From JACVRW01 sp963827065 (GTDB lineage: Bacteria; Actinomycetota; Thermoleophilia; Solirubrobacterales; Thermoleophilaceae), in contig CAWGZM010000008.1 in the NCBI GenBank assembly GCA_963827065.1, positions 310,001 through 374,000 of the forward strand: DNA of 64,000 nt, written 5' to 3'. The translations under genes and the position numbers were made by a program. This document shows, in pieces, positions 31,729 to 40,832 of the stretch; positions within the stretch are counted from its first letter, which is position 1; every line of letters starts with the position of its first letter. Under the pieces are notes generated by a model. That model searched no databases and was not told the origin of the DNA. It saw only the letters and a program-made list of their open reading frames with translations.

Positions 31729-32514
31729 CTAGAGCGGCTTCCGCGCCGTGAAGCAGAGCTGCACGCAGGCGATGTAGAAGTCGCCCCGCTCGGCCAGCTG
31801 CCGCTGCTCCGCCACCCAGGCCTGGGCCTGTTGCTCGCTGACGCCGGCCCGCCCGGCGACGAACGTGCCGATGAACGGCACGAGCGCCGCGGCCCAGCTG
31901 TCGGGGTCGTGCCCCAGCGTGGCGAACGCGTGCGCGCTCATGCTCACCTCCGCGAAGCCCGCCGCCCGCAGTCGCCCCGCGAGCGTGCGTGGCACGGTGC
32001 GGTGTGCGAGGTGCTCGTCCCAGGCTCGGATGACCCGCTCGCTCAGCTCCGCGTCCCCGGAGTGCAGCGAGAGCGTGTCCCAGTCGATGTCCCAGACGAG
32101 CACCCGTCCGCCCGGGCGGAGCACGCGCCGAAGCTCGGCCAGGGCGTTCTCGACGTCGGACACGTACTCGATCACCTGCACCGTGAGCGCGGCGTCGAAG
32201 CTCTCGTCCGGGACCGGCAGCGTCACCGCCTCGCCCTCGAGCAGCTCCACGTTGTCGTGACCAGCGCAGCGACGCTCGGCCAATGCCAGCATCGCCGGGC
32301 TGCTGTCGACGCCTGTGACCGCCCCGGACTCGCCCACCTCGGCGAGCAGCTCGGCGCAGTAGAAGCCCGGCCCGCAGCCCACGTCCAGGATCCGCTCGCC
32401 GGGCGCGGCCGCCAGGGCTGCGCGGGCGAGCTCGCGGCGGCGGCGCGCGTCGCCGATCTCGTACATGGCCTCGAGCTGCCTGGCCTCCTGGTCGTCGAAC
32501 TCCAGCTGGCTCAT
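31729..32514 (-). CDS. Class I SAM-dependent methyltransferase
   Basis: A 261-residue methyltransferase. Motif I is ILDVGCGPGFYCAELL (about 42-57), motif II contains GVDSSPAMLALAE, and motif IV is DESFDAALTVQVIEYV. The C-terminal part with RVIRAWDEHLAHRTVPRTLAGRLRAAGF matches the UbiE/arsenite-type small-molecule methyltransferases. The acceptor is unknown. It lies 9 bp after the alpha/beta hydrolase gene and 5 bp before the AhpD-like gene, giving a three-gene unit. Confidence 0.92.
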   Translation of the reverse strand: MSQLEFDDQEARQLEAMYEIGDARRRRELARAALAAAPGERILDVGCGPGFYCAELLAEVGESGAVTGVDSSPAMLALAERRCAGHDNVELLEGEAVTLPVPDESFDAALTVQVIEYVSDVENALAELRRVLRPGGRVLVWDIDWDTLSLHSGDAELSERVIRAWDEHLAHRTVPRTLAGRLRAAGFAEVSMSAHAFATLGHDPDSWAAALVPFIGTFVAGRAGVSEQQAQAWVAEQRQLAERGDFYIACVQLCFTARKPL

Positions 32515-32523
32515 CGATCCTCG

Positions 32524-33318
32524 TCAGTCGGTTGTGAGGCCCAGGATAAGCTCGGCGGCCTCGAGCGGGACCTCGAGCTGAGGGCAGTGGCCCACCCCCT
32601 CGAGCAGCACCCAGTCGGCATGCGGGAGCCACTCGCGCCGGTAGCGGACCGCCGCCGCGGGCCAGTGGAGCATCTTGTCGGCCGTCCCCCAGACGACCCG
32701 TACGGGGCAGGTGATCAGCTCGGGCTCGAGCCTCCAGCCGGCCCGCAGTGCGTGCTCGATTAGCTCGTACGAGCCGCGCGCCGCCGCCACGCCGAGCATC
32801 TGGTGGGCGATCAGCTCGACGGGCAGGTGCTCGTAGCTCTCGACGAGGGCGCTCGTCGCCCGGCGCCGCCCTGCGGGGGTGGACAAGAACGCGTCTGCCT
32901 GGGGCGCCGTCCGGCGCAGGAGCGCGATCATCTCGCGCTGCGCCGCGAGGGTAGATCGGTACGACTCGTCCCCTTCCGCCCAGCCGCCGGCGGGGGCGAA
33001 CGCGACTACCGAGCGTGCGCGCCCACGGGCCGCCAGCTGCAGCGCCACGTAGCCGCCGAGCGAGTTGCCGGCGAAGTCGGCTACGCCCAGGCCGGCCTCG
33101 TCCATGGTCCGTTCGACCTGGTCGGCGAGCAACGTGTCGCCCATCTCAGCGGCCGCGATGGGCGGACCCCCCGCGTGGCCCGCGAGCGTAGGGGCTAGCA
33201 CCTCGTGGCGCCGCTCGAGCGCGGGCAGCACGAGCTCCCACGTCCGCCAGGTGTCGACGAAGCCGTGCAGCAGGACGAGCGGCGGCCCCGCGCCGCCGCG
33301 ATGGGCCGGGGTGAACAC
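32524..33318 (-). CDS. Alpha/beta hydrolase
   Basis: A 264-residue alpha/beta-fold hydrolase. The oxyanion region is LLHGFVDTWRTW, the nucleophile elbow is GNSLGG (serine), the acid is likely the Asp of VVWGTADKMLHW, and the His is in LLEGVGHCPQLE. The 40-residue lid domain is average. It resembles esterases and ring-cleavage (MhpC-like) hydrolases; no substrate can be assigned. It starts 2 bp after the stop of the FtsB-like gene, so it may be the tail of the eno operon. Confidence 0.9.
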   Translation of the reverse strand: MFTPAHRGGAGPPLVLLHGFVDTWRTWELVLPALERRHEVLAPTLAGHAGGPPIAAAEMGDTLLADQVERTMDEAGLGVADFAGNSLGGYVALQLAARGRARSVVAFAPAGGWAEGDESYRSTLAAQREMIALLRRTAPQADAFLSTPAGRRRATSALVESYEHLPVELIAHQMLGVAAARGSYELIEHALRAGWRLEPELITCPVRVVWGTADKMLHWPAAAVRYRREWLPHADWVLLEGVGHCPQLEVPLEAAELILGLTTD

Positions 33319-33320
33319 CC

Positions 33321-33635
33321 TCAGGGGAGGTTCTCGATCACGTACGAGCGCTCACCCTGCCGGACCATGCCGAGCCGGCGTGCCTCGCGCTCGAGCGCCC
33401 CGGGGTCGCCGAGCGCCTTCACGCGCTTCTTGAGCGCGCGGTTCTCGGCGGTCAGCTGGCTCAGCTCATCCTGCTGGTGGCCCGCTGTGCGCGACTGCTG
33501 GATCCAGTGCTTGGCGGGCGAGATGTAGAGCAGCAGGATGAACACGAGCGTGCCGAGCAGCGCGAGCCGCCCCAGGCGGTCCCAGCGGATGCTCGAGCGG
33601 CGACGGCTCGGGAAGGCGGCGGCAGCGCGTCCCAT
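33321..33635 (-). CDS. ftsB: Septum formation initiator, FtsB/DivIC family
   Basis: A 104-residue bitopic cell-division protein. A short basic cytoplasmic N-terminus precedes one membrane helix (RLALLGTLVFILLLYISPA, about 24-42), a coiled coil (DELSQLTAENRALKKRVKAL), and the conserved end EREARRLGMVRQGERSYVI. It bridges FtsL and FtsQ in the divisome. ATG 33635 is used; upstream in-frame residues are also possible. The position directly after eno is standard in actinobacteria. Confidence 0.92.
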   Translation of the reverse strand: MGRAAAAFPSRRRSSIRWDRLGRLALLGTLVFILLLYISPAKHWIQQSRTAGHQQDELSQLTAENRALKKRVKALGDPGALEREARRLGMVRQGERSYVIENLP

Positions 33636-33670
33636 CAGGACGGGCTTCGCGGCCGACTTGCTCGCTCCTG

Positions 33671-34945
33671 CTAGCTGCGAAAGACCGTGCGCCCCGGGTA
33701 CGAGGCGTCGCCTGCGAGCGCCTCCTCGATCCGCAGCAGCTGGTTGTACTTCGCCACGCGGTCCGAGCGCGACGGCGCGCCCGTCTTGATCTGACCGCAG
33801 CCGGTGGCCACGGCGAGGTCGGCGATCGTCGTGTCCTCGGTTTCGCCCGAGCGGTGTGACATCACCGCCGTGTAGCCGGCCTCCTGCGCCGTGCGCACCG
33901 CGTCGAGCGTCTCCGTGAGCGTCCCGATCTGGTTGACCTTCACGAGTATCGAGTTGGCGACGCCGGTCTCGATCCCGCGCCGCAGCCGCTCGGTGTTCGT
34001 GACGAACAGGTCGTCGCCGACGAGCTGCACGCCCTCGCCGATCATCTCGGTCAGCTCGCGCCAGCCGTCCCAGTCCTCCTCGTCCATGCCGTCCTCGATC
34101 GAGAGGATCGGATAGCGGCCGGCCATCTCGGCCCAGTAGGCGGCCATCTCCTCCGACGAGAGCGTGCGGCCCTCGTGCTCGAGAGCGTAGGACCCGCCTT
34201 CGAAGAGCTCGCTCGTGGCCGGGTCGAGCGCGATCGCCAGCTCCTCGCCGGGCCGGTAGCCGGCGGCCTCGATCCCCTCGATGAGCGCCTCGAGCGCGGC
34301 CTCGTTCGAGTCGAGGTCGGGTGCGAAGCCGCCCTCGTCGCCGACGGCGGTCGACAAGCCGCGGTCGTGGAGGGTCCGCTTGAGGGCGTGAAAGACCTCG
34401 GCGCCCATGCGCAGCGCATCGCCGAACGTCCCGGCGCCGACCGGGACGACCATGAACTCCTGGAAGTCGACCTTGTTGTCGGCATGCGCGCCGCCGTTCA
34501 GCACGTTCATCATCGGCACCGGCAGCACGTGGGCGGCCTCGCCGCCCAGGTAGCGCCACAGCGGCAGGCCGCTCTCGGCCGCCGCGGCCTTGGCGCCGGC
34601 GAGCGACACGCCGAGGATGGCGTTGGCGCCGAGCCGGCCCTTGTTGTCGGTGCCGTCGCAGTCGATCAGCGCGCGGTCCAGGCCCTCCTGGTCGGCCGGG
34701 TCGATGCCCGTAACCGCCGCGGCGAGCTCGCCGTTGACGTTGGCAAGGGCCTTGCTGACGCCCTTGCCGGCCCACTCCTGGCCGCCGTCGCGCAGCTCGA
34801 CGGCCTCGAACTCGCCGGTCGACGCGCCGGATGGGACCGCCGCTCGGCCTGCGGCACCCGACCTCAGCAGCACGTCCACCTCGACCGTGGGATTGCCGCG
34901 GCTGTCCAGGATCTGCCGCCCGTGCACTCTCTCGATCTCGCTCAA
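33671..34945 (-). CDS. eno: Enolase
   Basis: A 424-residue enolase converting 2-phosphoglycerate to phosphoenolpyruvate. The N-terminus ILDSRGNPTVEVDV, the NGGAHADNKVDFQEFM loop, the Mg-ligand region SIEDGMDEEDW, the LVGDDLFVTN strand, the catalytic lysine in ILVKVNQIGTLTE and SHRSGETEDTTIADLAV are all intact. The start is TTG at 34945, overlapping the mazG stop by 4 bp (TTGA). It also serves as a degradosome component in many bacteria. Confidence 0.97.
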   Translation of the reverse strand: MSEIERVHGRQILDSRGNPTVEVDVLLRSGAAGRAAVPSGASTGEFEAVELRDGGQEWAGKGVSKALANVNGELAAAVTGIDPADQEGLDRALIDCDGTDNKGRLGANAILGVSLAGAKAAAAESGLPLWRYLGGEAAHVLPVPMMNVLNGGAHADNKVDFQEFMVVPVGAGTFGDALRMGAEVFHALKRTLHDRGLSTAVGDEGGFAPDLDSNEAALEALIEGIEAAGYRPGEELAIALDPATSELFEGGSYALEHEGRTLSSEEMAAYWAEMAGRYPILSIEDGMDEEDWDGWRELTEMIGEGVQLVGDDLFVTNTERLRRGIETGVANSILVKVNQIGTLTETLDAVRTAQEAGYTAVMSHRSGETEDTTIADLAVATGCGQIKTGAPSRSDRVAKYNQLLRIEEALAGDASYPGRTVFRS

Positions 34946-35556
34946 GTCTTCTCCACCTGTTCTCTGAACCGGTCCGCGGCGCGCCTCAGGGCGAGCTCCG
35001 GATCCACGCCTTCCTCGACAGCTTCCTGCACGGCGGCCAGAAGGCGCTCCCCGGTGTCGCCCGGGGTCCCCTCACGGCGCCGCCCCGCGCTCTCCGCGCG
35101 CTTCAGGATCTTCTTCGCGTAGAGAGTCGAGGGAAGCGTCTCGGGGATCTCGCCGAAGATCTCTCCGCCGCGCTCGTCCTCGCGCTTGATCTGGTTCCAA
35201 TTGCGGATGACCTCACCCGCCGACTCGGCGGCGACGTCGCCGAACACGTGCGGATGACGGCGGATCAGCTTCGCGCGGCAGTGGTCGGCCACCTCGGCGA
35301 GCGACCCCTGTCCCCGCTCCTCGAGGAGCAGGGATAGGAAGAGAACCTGGAAGAGGACGTCGCCCAGCTCGTCGAGCAGCTTGGCGTCGTCGCCCGAGTG
35401 GGCCGCGTCCGCCAGCTCGTAGGCCTCCTCGACCGTGTGCGGAACGATCGAGCGCTCGTCCTGCTCACGGTCCCACGGGCACTCGCGGCGTAGCCGGCGC
35501 GTGATCTCGTCCAGCCCCCGGATGGCCTCCAGCAGCCGGCCGGGTTCGGCGCTCAC
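34942..35556 (-). CDS. mazG: MazG nucleoside triphosphate pyrophosphohydrolase
   Basis: A 204-residue MazG-family all-alpha NTP pyrophosphohydrolase. The EExxE...ExxD metal motif is seen in VEEAYELADA and LLDELGDVLFQVLF. The neighbouring WDREQDERSIVPHT is the family signature. It is a short single-domain form with a variable C-terminus. It removes non-canonical or excess NTPs. The start is GTG 35556, sharing one base with the stop of the upstream PPIase gene. Confidence 0.95.
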   Translation of the reverse strand: MSAEPGRLLEAIRGLDEITRRLRRECPWDREQDERSIVPHTVEEAYELADAAHSGDDAKLLDELGDVLFQVLFLSLLLEERGQGSLAEVADHCRAKLIRRHPHVFGDVAAESAGEVIRNWNQIKREDERGGEIFGEIPETLPSTLYAKKILKRAESAGRRREGTPGDTGERLLAAVQEAVEEGVDPELALRRAADRFREQVEKT

Positions 35557-36725
35557 TACTGCTCGGGCGTCTGCGGAGCCTGCTGGGCGCCACCCTGGCC
35601 GCCGGAGGCTGAACCGGTGTTCGTCTTCTCCTTCGGCGCGTTGCTGCACTCCGGGATCCGGAAATCGTCCGCGCAGTCCGTCTTGTCCTTGTAGTCCTCG
35701 CGGAAGCTCTTGATCCACTTGTCGAGGGCCGTCTGCTGGCCCTGCGAGCGAAGCAGGTTGCGGATCGCCTCCTGGGACTCCTCGAGCGTCTGCTGCGACG
35801 CCGGGGTGACCTTGCTCACCTCGAAGACGTACCAGCCGAACTGGGTCTTGACCGGGCCGACGAGCTCGCCCTTCTTGGCGCCGAAGATCGCCTCGTCGAA
35901 GGCCTGCTCCTGCTGGCCCTCCGTGACCGCGGGCAGCTTGCCGCCCTGCGCCTTGGAGGCCTCGTCGATCGAGTACTGCTTGGCGACCTGCTTGAAGCTG
36001 TCGCCGTCCTCGAGCGCCGCCTTCGCCTGGTTCGCCTGCGCCTCGGTCTTCGTGAGCACGACGAGCAGATCGCGCCGCTCGGGCTGGGCGAAGCGCTTCT
36101 TGTTCTTGTCGTAGTACGCGCTGATGTCCTCCTCGGACACCTTCTTGGCGTCCTGGGTGACCTTCGCCGTCAGCTTCTGCTGGAGCTGGTCGAGCTTGAC
36201 GCGGAAGAGGATGTCCTCCTCGGACATGCCGGAGGTCTTGAGGAACTCCTGGTAGGCCTTGTCGGTCGGGAAGGCCTGCTTCTTCTGGTCCTCGAAGGAC
36301 TGCTTGATCTCCTTGTCGGAGACCTTGACGTCCTGCTCATCAGCCTCCTGCTGGACCCACTCGGCCTGGATCAGGAACTGCATGACCTCGGTCCTGAGGG
36401 TGTCGTACTCGGTCTGGCACTGCTTCTTCAGCGTCGCGTCGCTCGGCCGCTCCTGCCCCTTCGGAATCGGCTGCTTCTTCTTGGCGGCGACGCACTTCTC
36501 GAAGTCAGGCGGATCCGGGACGGCCGCGGCGCCGCCCTGGGCCTGGCCGCGCGCGGCAGTGCTGAGCCACTGGTCGAACTCGTCCTGGGTGATCGTCTCG
36601 TCGCCGACGGTGGCGACGGCGCCCGAGGGGACATCGTTGCCACAGGCGCTGATGGCGAGCGCGGAGAGGCCGATCGCGGCCAGTCCGAGGGTGAACTTGA
36701 GTGGGGCGTGTGTCATCGCAGCCAT
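35556..36725 (-). CDS. PpiC/SurA-type peptidyl-prolyl isomerase lipoprotein
   Basis: A 389-residue secreted foldase. The signal peptide ends in the lipobox ALAISAC (Cys at about 28). A SurA N-terminal-like helical domain (about 40-205) includes an unusual Lys-rich insert around residues 75-100. A parvulin domain (about 215-310) has RDLLVVLTKTEAQANQAKAAL, LPAVTEGQQEQAFDEAIFGAKKGELVGPVKTQFGWYVFEV-type features, and the tail is Gln/Gly-rich. It acts outside the membrane on exported proteins. It lies between mfd and mazG, as in several actinobacteria. Confidence 0.9.
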   Translation of the reverse strand: MAAMTHAPLKFTLGLAAIGLSALAISACGNDVPSGAVATVGDETITQDEFDQWLSTAARGQAQGGAAAVPDPPDFEKCVAAKKKQPIPKGQERPSDATLKKQCQTEYDTLRTEVMQFLIQAEWVQQEADEQDVKVSDKEIKQSFEDQKKQAFPTDKAYQEFLKTSGMSEEDILFRVKLDQLQQKLTAKVTQDAKKVSEEDISAYYDKNKKRFAQPERRDLLVVLTKTEAQANQAKAALEDGDSFKQVAKQYSIDEASKAQGGKLPAVTEGQQEQAFDEAIFGAKKGELVGPVKTQFGWYVFEVSKVTPASQQTLEESQEAIRNLLRSQGQQTALDKWIKSFREDYKDKTDCADDFRIPECSNAPKEKTNTGSASGGQGGAQQAPQTPEQ

Positions 36726-36797
36726 GTCTAGGGCGGGTTCGTAAAGCTCACTTAAGGAGGGCCGGGGGCCGGAGCGGTGGCGAAGGGTAGCGAACGC

Positions 36798-39700
36798 TCA
36801 GAGGGCCTCTGGCTCGGTCGCCACCTCGAGAATCGCCTCCGCTGCGACGACCACGGCACGGAAGCGCTCAGCGGCCTCATCGGGCAGCCGAACCCGCACG
36901 GTTTCGCGGCCGGACTCGTACATCGCCTCGGGAATCCGCTCGCGCAGGGCCTTCGCCCCGCGCGAGTCGAGCTCGATCGGGGCGACCGCCAGCCGTCCTC
37001 CCGCGAAGTCCACCGTCGCGGCTCCCGCGCGGCCCAGCTTGATGCGCGCGTCCTGGAGCCGGATCAGGTTGTCCAGCGGCTCGGGGATCGGCCCGAAGCG
37101 GTCGGCGAGCTCCTCGCGCAGCATGATCAGCTGGGCGATCTCGCGGGCGCCCGCCACGCGCCGGTGAATCTCGATCTTGGCCGCTTCGTACGGCACGTAG
37201 TCGCCCGGCACGTAGGCGTCGACGGGCAGGTCCATGCGGACCGGCTCGGCAGCCTCCTCGGCGGAGTCGCCGCTCAGCAGGCGGACGGCCTCGTCGATCA
37301 TGCCCACGTACAGCTCGAATCCGACCGCCGCTACGTGGCCCGACTGCTCGTCGCCGAGCAGGTTGCCGGCGCCGCGGATCTCGAGGTCGCGCATGGCGAT
37401 CTTGAAGCCGGAACCCAGTTCCGTGTAGTCGGAGAGGGTCGCGAGGCGCTGCCCCGCCTCCTCGGACAGCGCGGCGGCGCTCGGGTAGAGCAGGTAGGCG
37501 TACGCCCGCTCGCGCGAGCGCCCCACGCGGCCCCGGATCTGGTACATCTGCGCCAGCCCGAGCTCGTCGGCGCGCTCGACGATCAGCGTGTTGGCGCTCG
37601 CGATGTCGAGCCCCGACTCGACGATCGTGGTGCAGACGAGCACGTCCGCGTCGCCGCGCAGGAACGAGAGCATCACGTCCTCGAGCTTGCCCTCGGCCAA
37701 CTGGCCGTGGGCGACCGCCACGCGCGCGTCAGGGACGAGCGCCCGCACCCGCTCGGCGGTCTCGTCGATCGTCTCCACGCGGTTGTGGAGGAAGAAGACC
37801 TGCCCGCCGCGGGCCAGCTCGCGCCGGATCGCCTTCTGGACGAGGTCATCGTCGTACTCGCCGACGTAGGTGCGCACCGGGCGCCGGCCCTCGGGCGGCG
37901 TCTCGATCACGGAGATGTCGCGCAGCCCGGCCAGCGACATCTGGAGCGTGCGCGGGATCGGCGTGGCGGAGAGCGACAGCACGTCGACCTTCAGCCGCAG
38001 CTGGCGCATCAGCTCCTTCTGCTTGACGCCGAAGCGCTGCTCCTCGTCCACGATCAGCAGGCCGAGCTCCTTCGGCCTGACGTCGCGCGACAACAGCCGG
38101 TGCGTGCCGATCAGGATGTCGACCTTGCCCGAGCCGAAGTCGGCGAGCACCTCACGCGCCTCGGCAGGGGTGCGGAAGCGCGAGACCATCTCGATCCGGA
38201 ACGGGTAGTCGCGCAGCCGCTCCTTGAAGGTGCCGACGTGCTGCTGGGCGAGCACGGTCGTGGGCACGAGGAACATGACCTGCCTGCCATCCTCGGCCGC
38301 CTTGAAGGCCGCGCGCATGGCGACCTCTGTCTTTCCGTAGCCGACGTCGCCGCAGATCAGCCGGTCCATCGGGCGCGCCTCCTCCATGTCGGCGCGCACG
38401 GCCTCGATTGCCTCGAGCTGGTCCGGCGTCTCCCGGTACGGGAAGGCCTGCTCGAAGTCGAGCTGCCACTCGCTGTCGTGCGGGAACGCGTGGCCCGCGC
38501 GGCGCCTGCGTTCCGCGTAGAGGTTGATGAGCTCGCCGGCGAGCGCCTCGGCGGCGCGCCGGGCGCGGAGCTTCATGCGCTCCCACTGCTTGCCGCCGAG
38601 CTTCGAGAGCGGCGGGTCCCCGGCGTCGGCGCCCACGTAGCGGCTGATCTTGTGGAGCTGGTCGCTCGGCACGAAGACGCGGTCGCCGTCGAGGTACTCG
38701 AGCTCCAGGTAATCGCGCGTCACGCCGCCGACGGTCTTCGTCTCGAAGCCGGTGAAGCGTGCGATGCCGTGGTCCTCGTGGACCACCGGCGATCCCGCCC
38801 GCAGGTCCGTGAACGACGCGATCGCGCCCGCCTGCGGCCCGCTCGGCCGCTCCGCGCGGCGGCGGCGAAGCAGCCGGTGCTCGGGCAGCACGGCGAGCTT
38901 GAGCTGGGGCGCGATGAAGCCGTCGCGGAGGCTCGCGTGGGCGAAGGTCAGCGAGGCGTCCTCCGGCGCCGGCAAGCCGTCCAGGAAGGCTGCCTGCATG
39001 CGCGCGAGGTTGAGCCGCGCGCGCTCGGCCTCGCCCCGGCGCGCCCACGCCACGAAGGTCCGGTAGCCCGAGCGCACGAGCTTCTCGAGCTCGGGCTCGG
39101 CGTCGCGCAGCGAGCGTGCGGCGCTGTCTGCCGCCTGGGCGCGGAACTCGAACGGCTGATCCTGGGCGATGCTCGACAGGCTGAGCGCCGCGCGCTCCCC
39201 GAGCGCGGCGTCGAGCGCGTCGGGCTTCACGTAGAGGTGGTGGGCGTCGTCGTCGTGGAAGCTCGTAGTCACGTCCTCCCAGAGGTCGCGGAGGGCGGGC
39301 GCGAGCTCTTCCTCGGCGGCCACCGTCACGAGCGCCTCCGGCGGCACCAGGTCGAGCAGCTCGCGGAAGCGGTCCACCGGCAGCACGTCCGCGATGTCCG
39401 GGCGCTCCGACTCCTCGCTCGCGGCCGCGATCTCGGCGAGCTCACGGTGCTCCGGTCCGAGCTCCGCCGCGGGCGCGATCTCGACCGTCTCCGCCTCCTC
39501 GAGCGAGCGCTGGGTGAAGGTCGAGAACCAGGTGAGCCGCTCGACCTCGATGTCGAACAGCTCGCAGCGAACGGCGCGCTCCTCGGTGGCCGGGTAGACG
39601 TCAAGGATGTCCCCGCGGATCGCGAACTGGCCGCGCTCCTCAACCTGGTCGACGCGCTCGTAGCCGCACGCGACGAGCTGCGCGGCCGTCTCGTCGAGGT

Positions 39701-40241
39701 CGACGAGGCCGCCCTTGACGATCTCGAAACCCTGCGGGCGCAGGTCGGGGTCGGGCACCTTCTCGGCGAGCGCGCCCGCGCTGGCGACGAGCACGGCGGG
39801 CTCCTCCCCGAGCAGCGCGTCGAGCGCAGCGATACGCAGCCCAACGAGATGCGGCGGCGGCGCGAGATGAGACTCGTAGCGCATGCCGCGCGCCGGGTAG
39901 AAGCGCACCCTGCGCGGACTCAGAAAGGCCCTCAGGTCGGCGGCCAGGTCACGCGCGGCGCGGTCGTCGCCGGCCACCACGAGCGCGGGCCGCTCGGGCT
40001 CGCTGTCGATCAGCGCCGCCAGCAGGTAGGGGCGCATGCTCGCCGACACGAAGGCACGCTGCGGACCGCCGCGCGCGGCGGCGGCGAGCGCCTCGATCGA
40101 GGCGTCGTGCTTTGCGTATGTGAGGAGGCTCCTGAGCATGCGCTGCAGCCGCCCGGGGCCACCGCGCGGCTCTTCAATCGATTCTACGTACGGCGGTCCC
40201 CCGGCCATCACCGTCCTGACTTCGGGGCGCATGGCGCCCAC
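36798..40241 (-). CDS. mfd: Transcription-repair coupling factor Mfd
   Basis: A 1147-residue Mfd. The N-terminal UvrB-like module carries the UvrA-binding region, and the RNA-polymerase-interacting CarD-like domain is near residue 485 (PVVHEDHGIARF). Helicase motif I, GDVGYGKTEV, is near 634, motif II DEEQRFG near 732, and SATPIPRTL follows. The C-terminal TRCF domain has VELPVDAYVP-like sequence (MDLPVDAYVPGDYV). Mfd removes stalled RNA polymerase and recruits UvrABC. The start at 40241 is 3 bp after the pth stop. ATGs at 40232 and 40208 are alternatives. Confidence 0.96.
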   Translation of the reverse strand: MGAMRPEVRTVMAGGPPYVESIEEPRGGPGRLQRMLRSLLTYAKHDASIEALAAAARGGPQRAFVSASMRPYLLAALIDSEPERPALVVAGDDRAARDLAADLRAFLSPRRVRFYPARGMRYESHLAPPPHLVGLRIAALDALLGEEPAVLVASAGALAEKVPDPDLRPQGFEIVKGGLVDLDETAAQLVACGYERVDQVEERGQFAIRGDILDVYPATEERAVRCELFDIEVERLTWFSTFTQRSLEEAETVEIAPAAELGPEHRELAEIAAASEESERPDIADVLPVDRFRELLDLVPPEALVTVAAEEELAPALRDLWEDVTTSFHDDDAHHLYVKPDALDAALGERAALSLSSIAQDQPFEFRAQAADSAARSLRDAEPELEKLVRSGYRTFVAWARRGEAERARLNLARMQAAFLDGLPAPEDASLTFAHASLRDGFIAPQLKLAVLPEHRLLRRRRAERPSGPQAGAIASFTDLRAGSPVVHEDHGIARFTGFETKTVGGVTRDYLELEYLDGDRVFVPSDQLHKISRYVGADAGDPPLSKLGGKQWERMKLRARRAAEALAGELINLYAERRRRAGHAFPHDSEWQLDFEQAFPYRETPDQLEAIEAVRADMEEARPMDRLICGDVGYGKTEVAMRAAFKAAEDGRQVMFLVPTTVLAQQHVGTFKERLRDYPFRIEMVSRFRTPAEAREVLADFGSGKVDILIGTHRLLSRDVRPKELGLLIVDEEQRFGVKQKELMRQLRLKVDVLSLSATPIPRTLQMSLAGLRDISVIETPPEGRRPVRTYVGEYDDDLVQKAIRRELARGGQVFFLHNRVETIDETAERVRALVPDARVAVAHGQLAEGKLEDVMLSFLRGDADVLVCTTIVESGLDIASANTLIVERADELGLAQMYQIRGRVGRSRERAYAYLLYPSAAALSEEAGQRLATLSDYTELGSGFKIAMRDLEIRGAGNLLGDEQSGHVAAVGFELYVGMIDEAVRLLSGDSAEEAAEPVRMDLPVDAYVPGDYVPYEAAKIEIHRRVAGAREIAQLIMLREELADRFGPIPEPLDNLIRLQDARIKLGRAGAATVDFAGGRLAVAPIELDSRGAKALRERIPEAMYESGRETVRVRLPDEAAERFRAVVVAAEAILEVATEPEAL

Positions 40242-40244
40242 AAC

Positions 40245-40832
40245 TCAGGACGGCGGCGCCCCCACCACCCGCTCCAGCTCGTCCGCCGCTCGCTCGATCA
40301 GCTCGCGCACGTCTTCGCCGGGCTCCGAGAAGCGGCCCAGGACATGCGCGGAGACGATCTCGGGGTCGGTCGAGTCGGGGCGGCCCACGCCCACGCGGAT
40401 GCGGCGGAAGTCGGCGCTGCCGAGGCCGCGCTTCAGCGACTTGAGGCCGTTGTGGCCCGCCAGGCCGCCGCCGATGCGGGACTCGATGCGGCCGAAGGGG
40501 AGGTCGATCTCGTCGTGGACGGCGATCACGTGGTCGAGGTCGACCCCGAGCGCGCCGCGGGCCGGTCCGACCGCGTCACCTGACTCGTTCATGTAGGTCT
40601 GAGGCAGCAGCACCGCGACGCGCGGACCGCCGGGCCCAGTGCGTCCGTCGGTCAGGAGGCCGCCGTATTTCTTCTTCGCGCGCGGCAGGCCCCAGCGCTC
40701 GGCGGCCAGCGCGGCGACCTCGAAGCCGACGTTGTGGCGCGTGCGCGCGTAGCGGTCGCCCGGGTTGCCCAGGCCGACGACGAGCCAATCCGCCTTTCCG
40801 CCGCCGCTTCCTGAGCGGCGGAAGAGGCTCAG
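40245..40832 (-). CDS. pth: Peptidyl-tRNA hydrolase, probable CTG start
   Basis: A 195-residue Pth. The catalytic N-terminus is DWLVVGLGNPGDRY with RTRHNVGFEVAAL, which holds the active-site Asn and His; later YMNESGDAV and VIAVHDEIDLPFGRI are present. No ATG, GTG or TTG occurs in frame upstream of the catalytic residues. The first standard start (GTG at 40613) would remove them. The best start is CTG at 40832, which overlaps the rplY stop as CTGA, just as ATGA overlaps do elsewhere. The resulting protein has normal family length. Pth recycles peptidyl-tRNA released from stalled ribosomes. Confidence 0.88.
   Translation of the reverse strand: MSLFRRSGSGGGKADWLVVGLGNPGDRYARTRHNVGFEVAALAAERWGLPRAKKKYGGLLTDGRTGPGGPRVAVLLPQTYMNESGDAVGPARGALGVDLDHVIAVHDEIDLPFGRIESRIGGGLAGHNGLKSLKRGLGSADFRRIRVGVGRPDSTDPEIVSAHVLGRFSEPGEDVRELIERAADELERVVGAPPS

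Noticed and set aside
36777..40583. Very long + strand open frame (1268 codons) opposite mfd
   Set aside because: It is the antisense shadow of mfd and pth: Ala/Arg/Leu/His-rich composition, no domain, and the opposite strand encodes a complete Mfd. High GC makes such frames common.
40245..40613. pth starting at GTG 40613
   Set aside because: This would delete the catalytic Asn and His; the frame is open and clearly Pth-like up to 40832.
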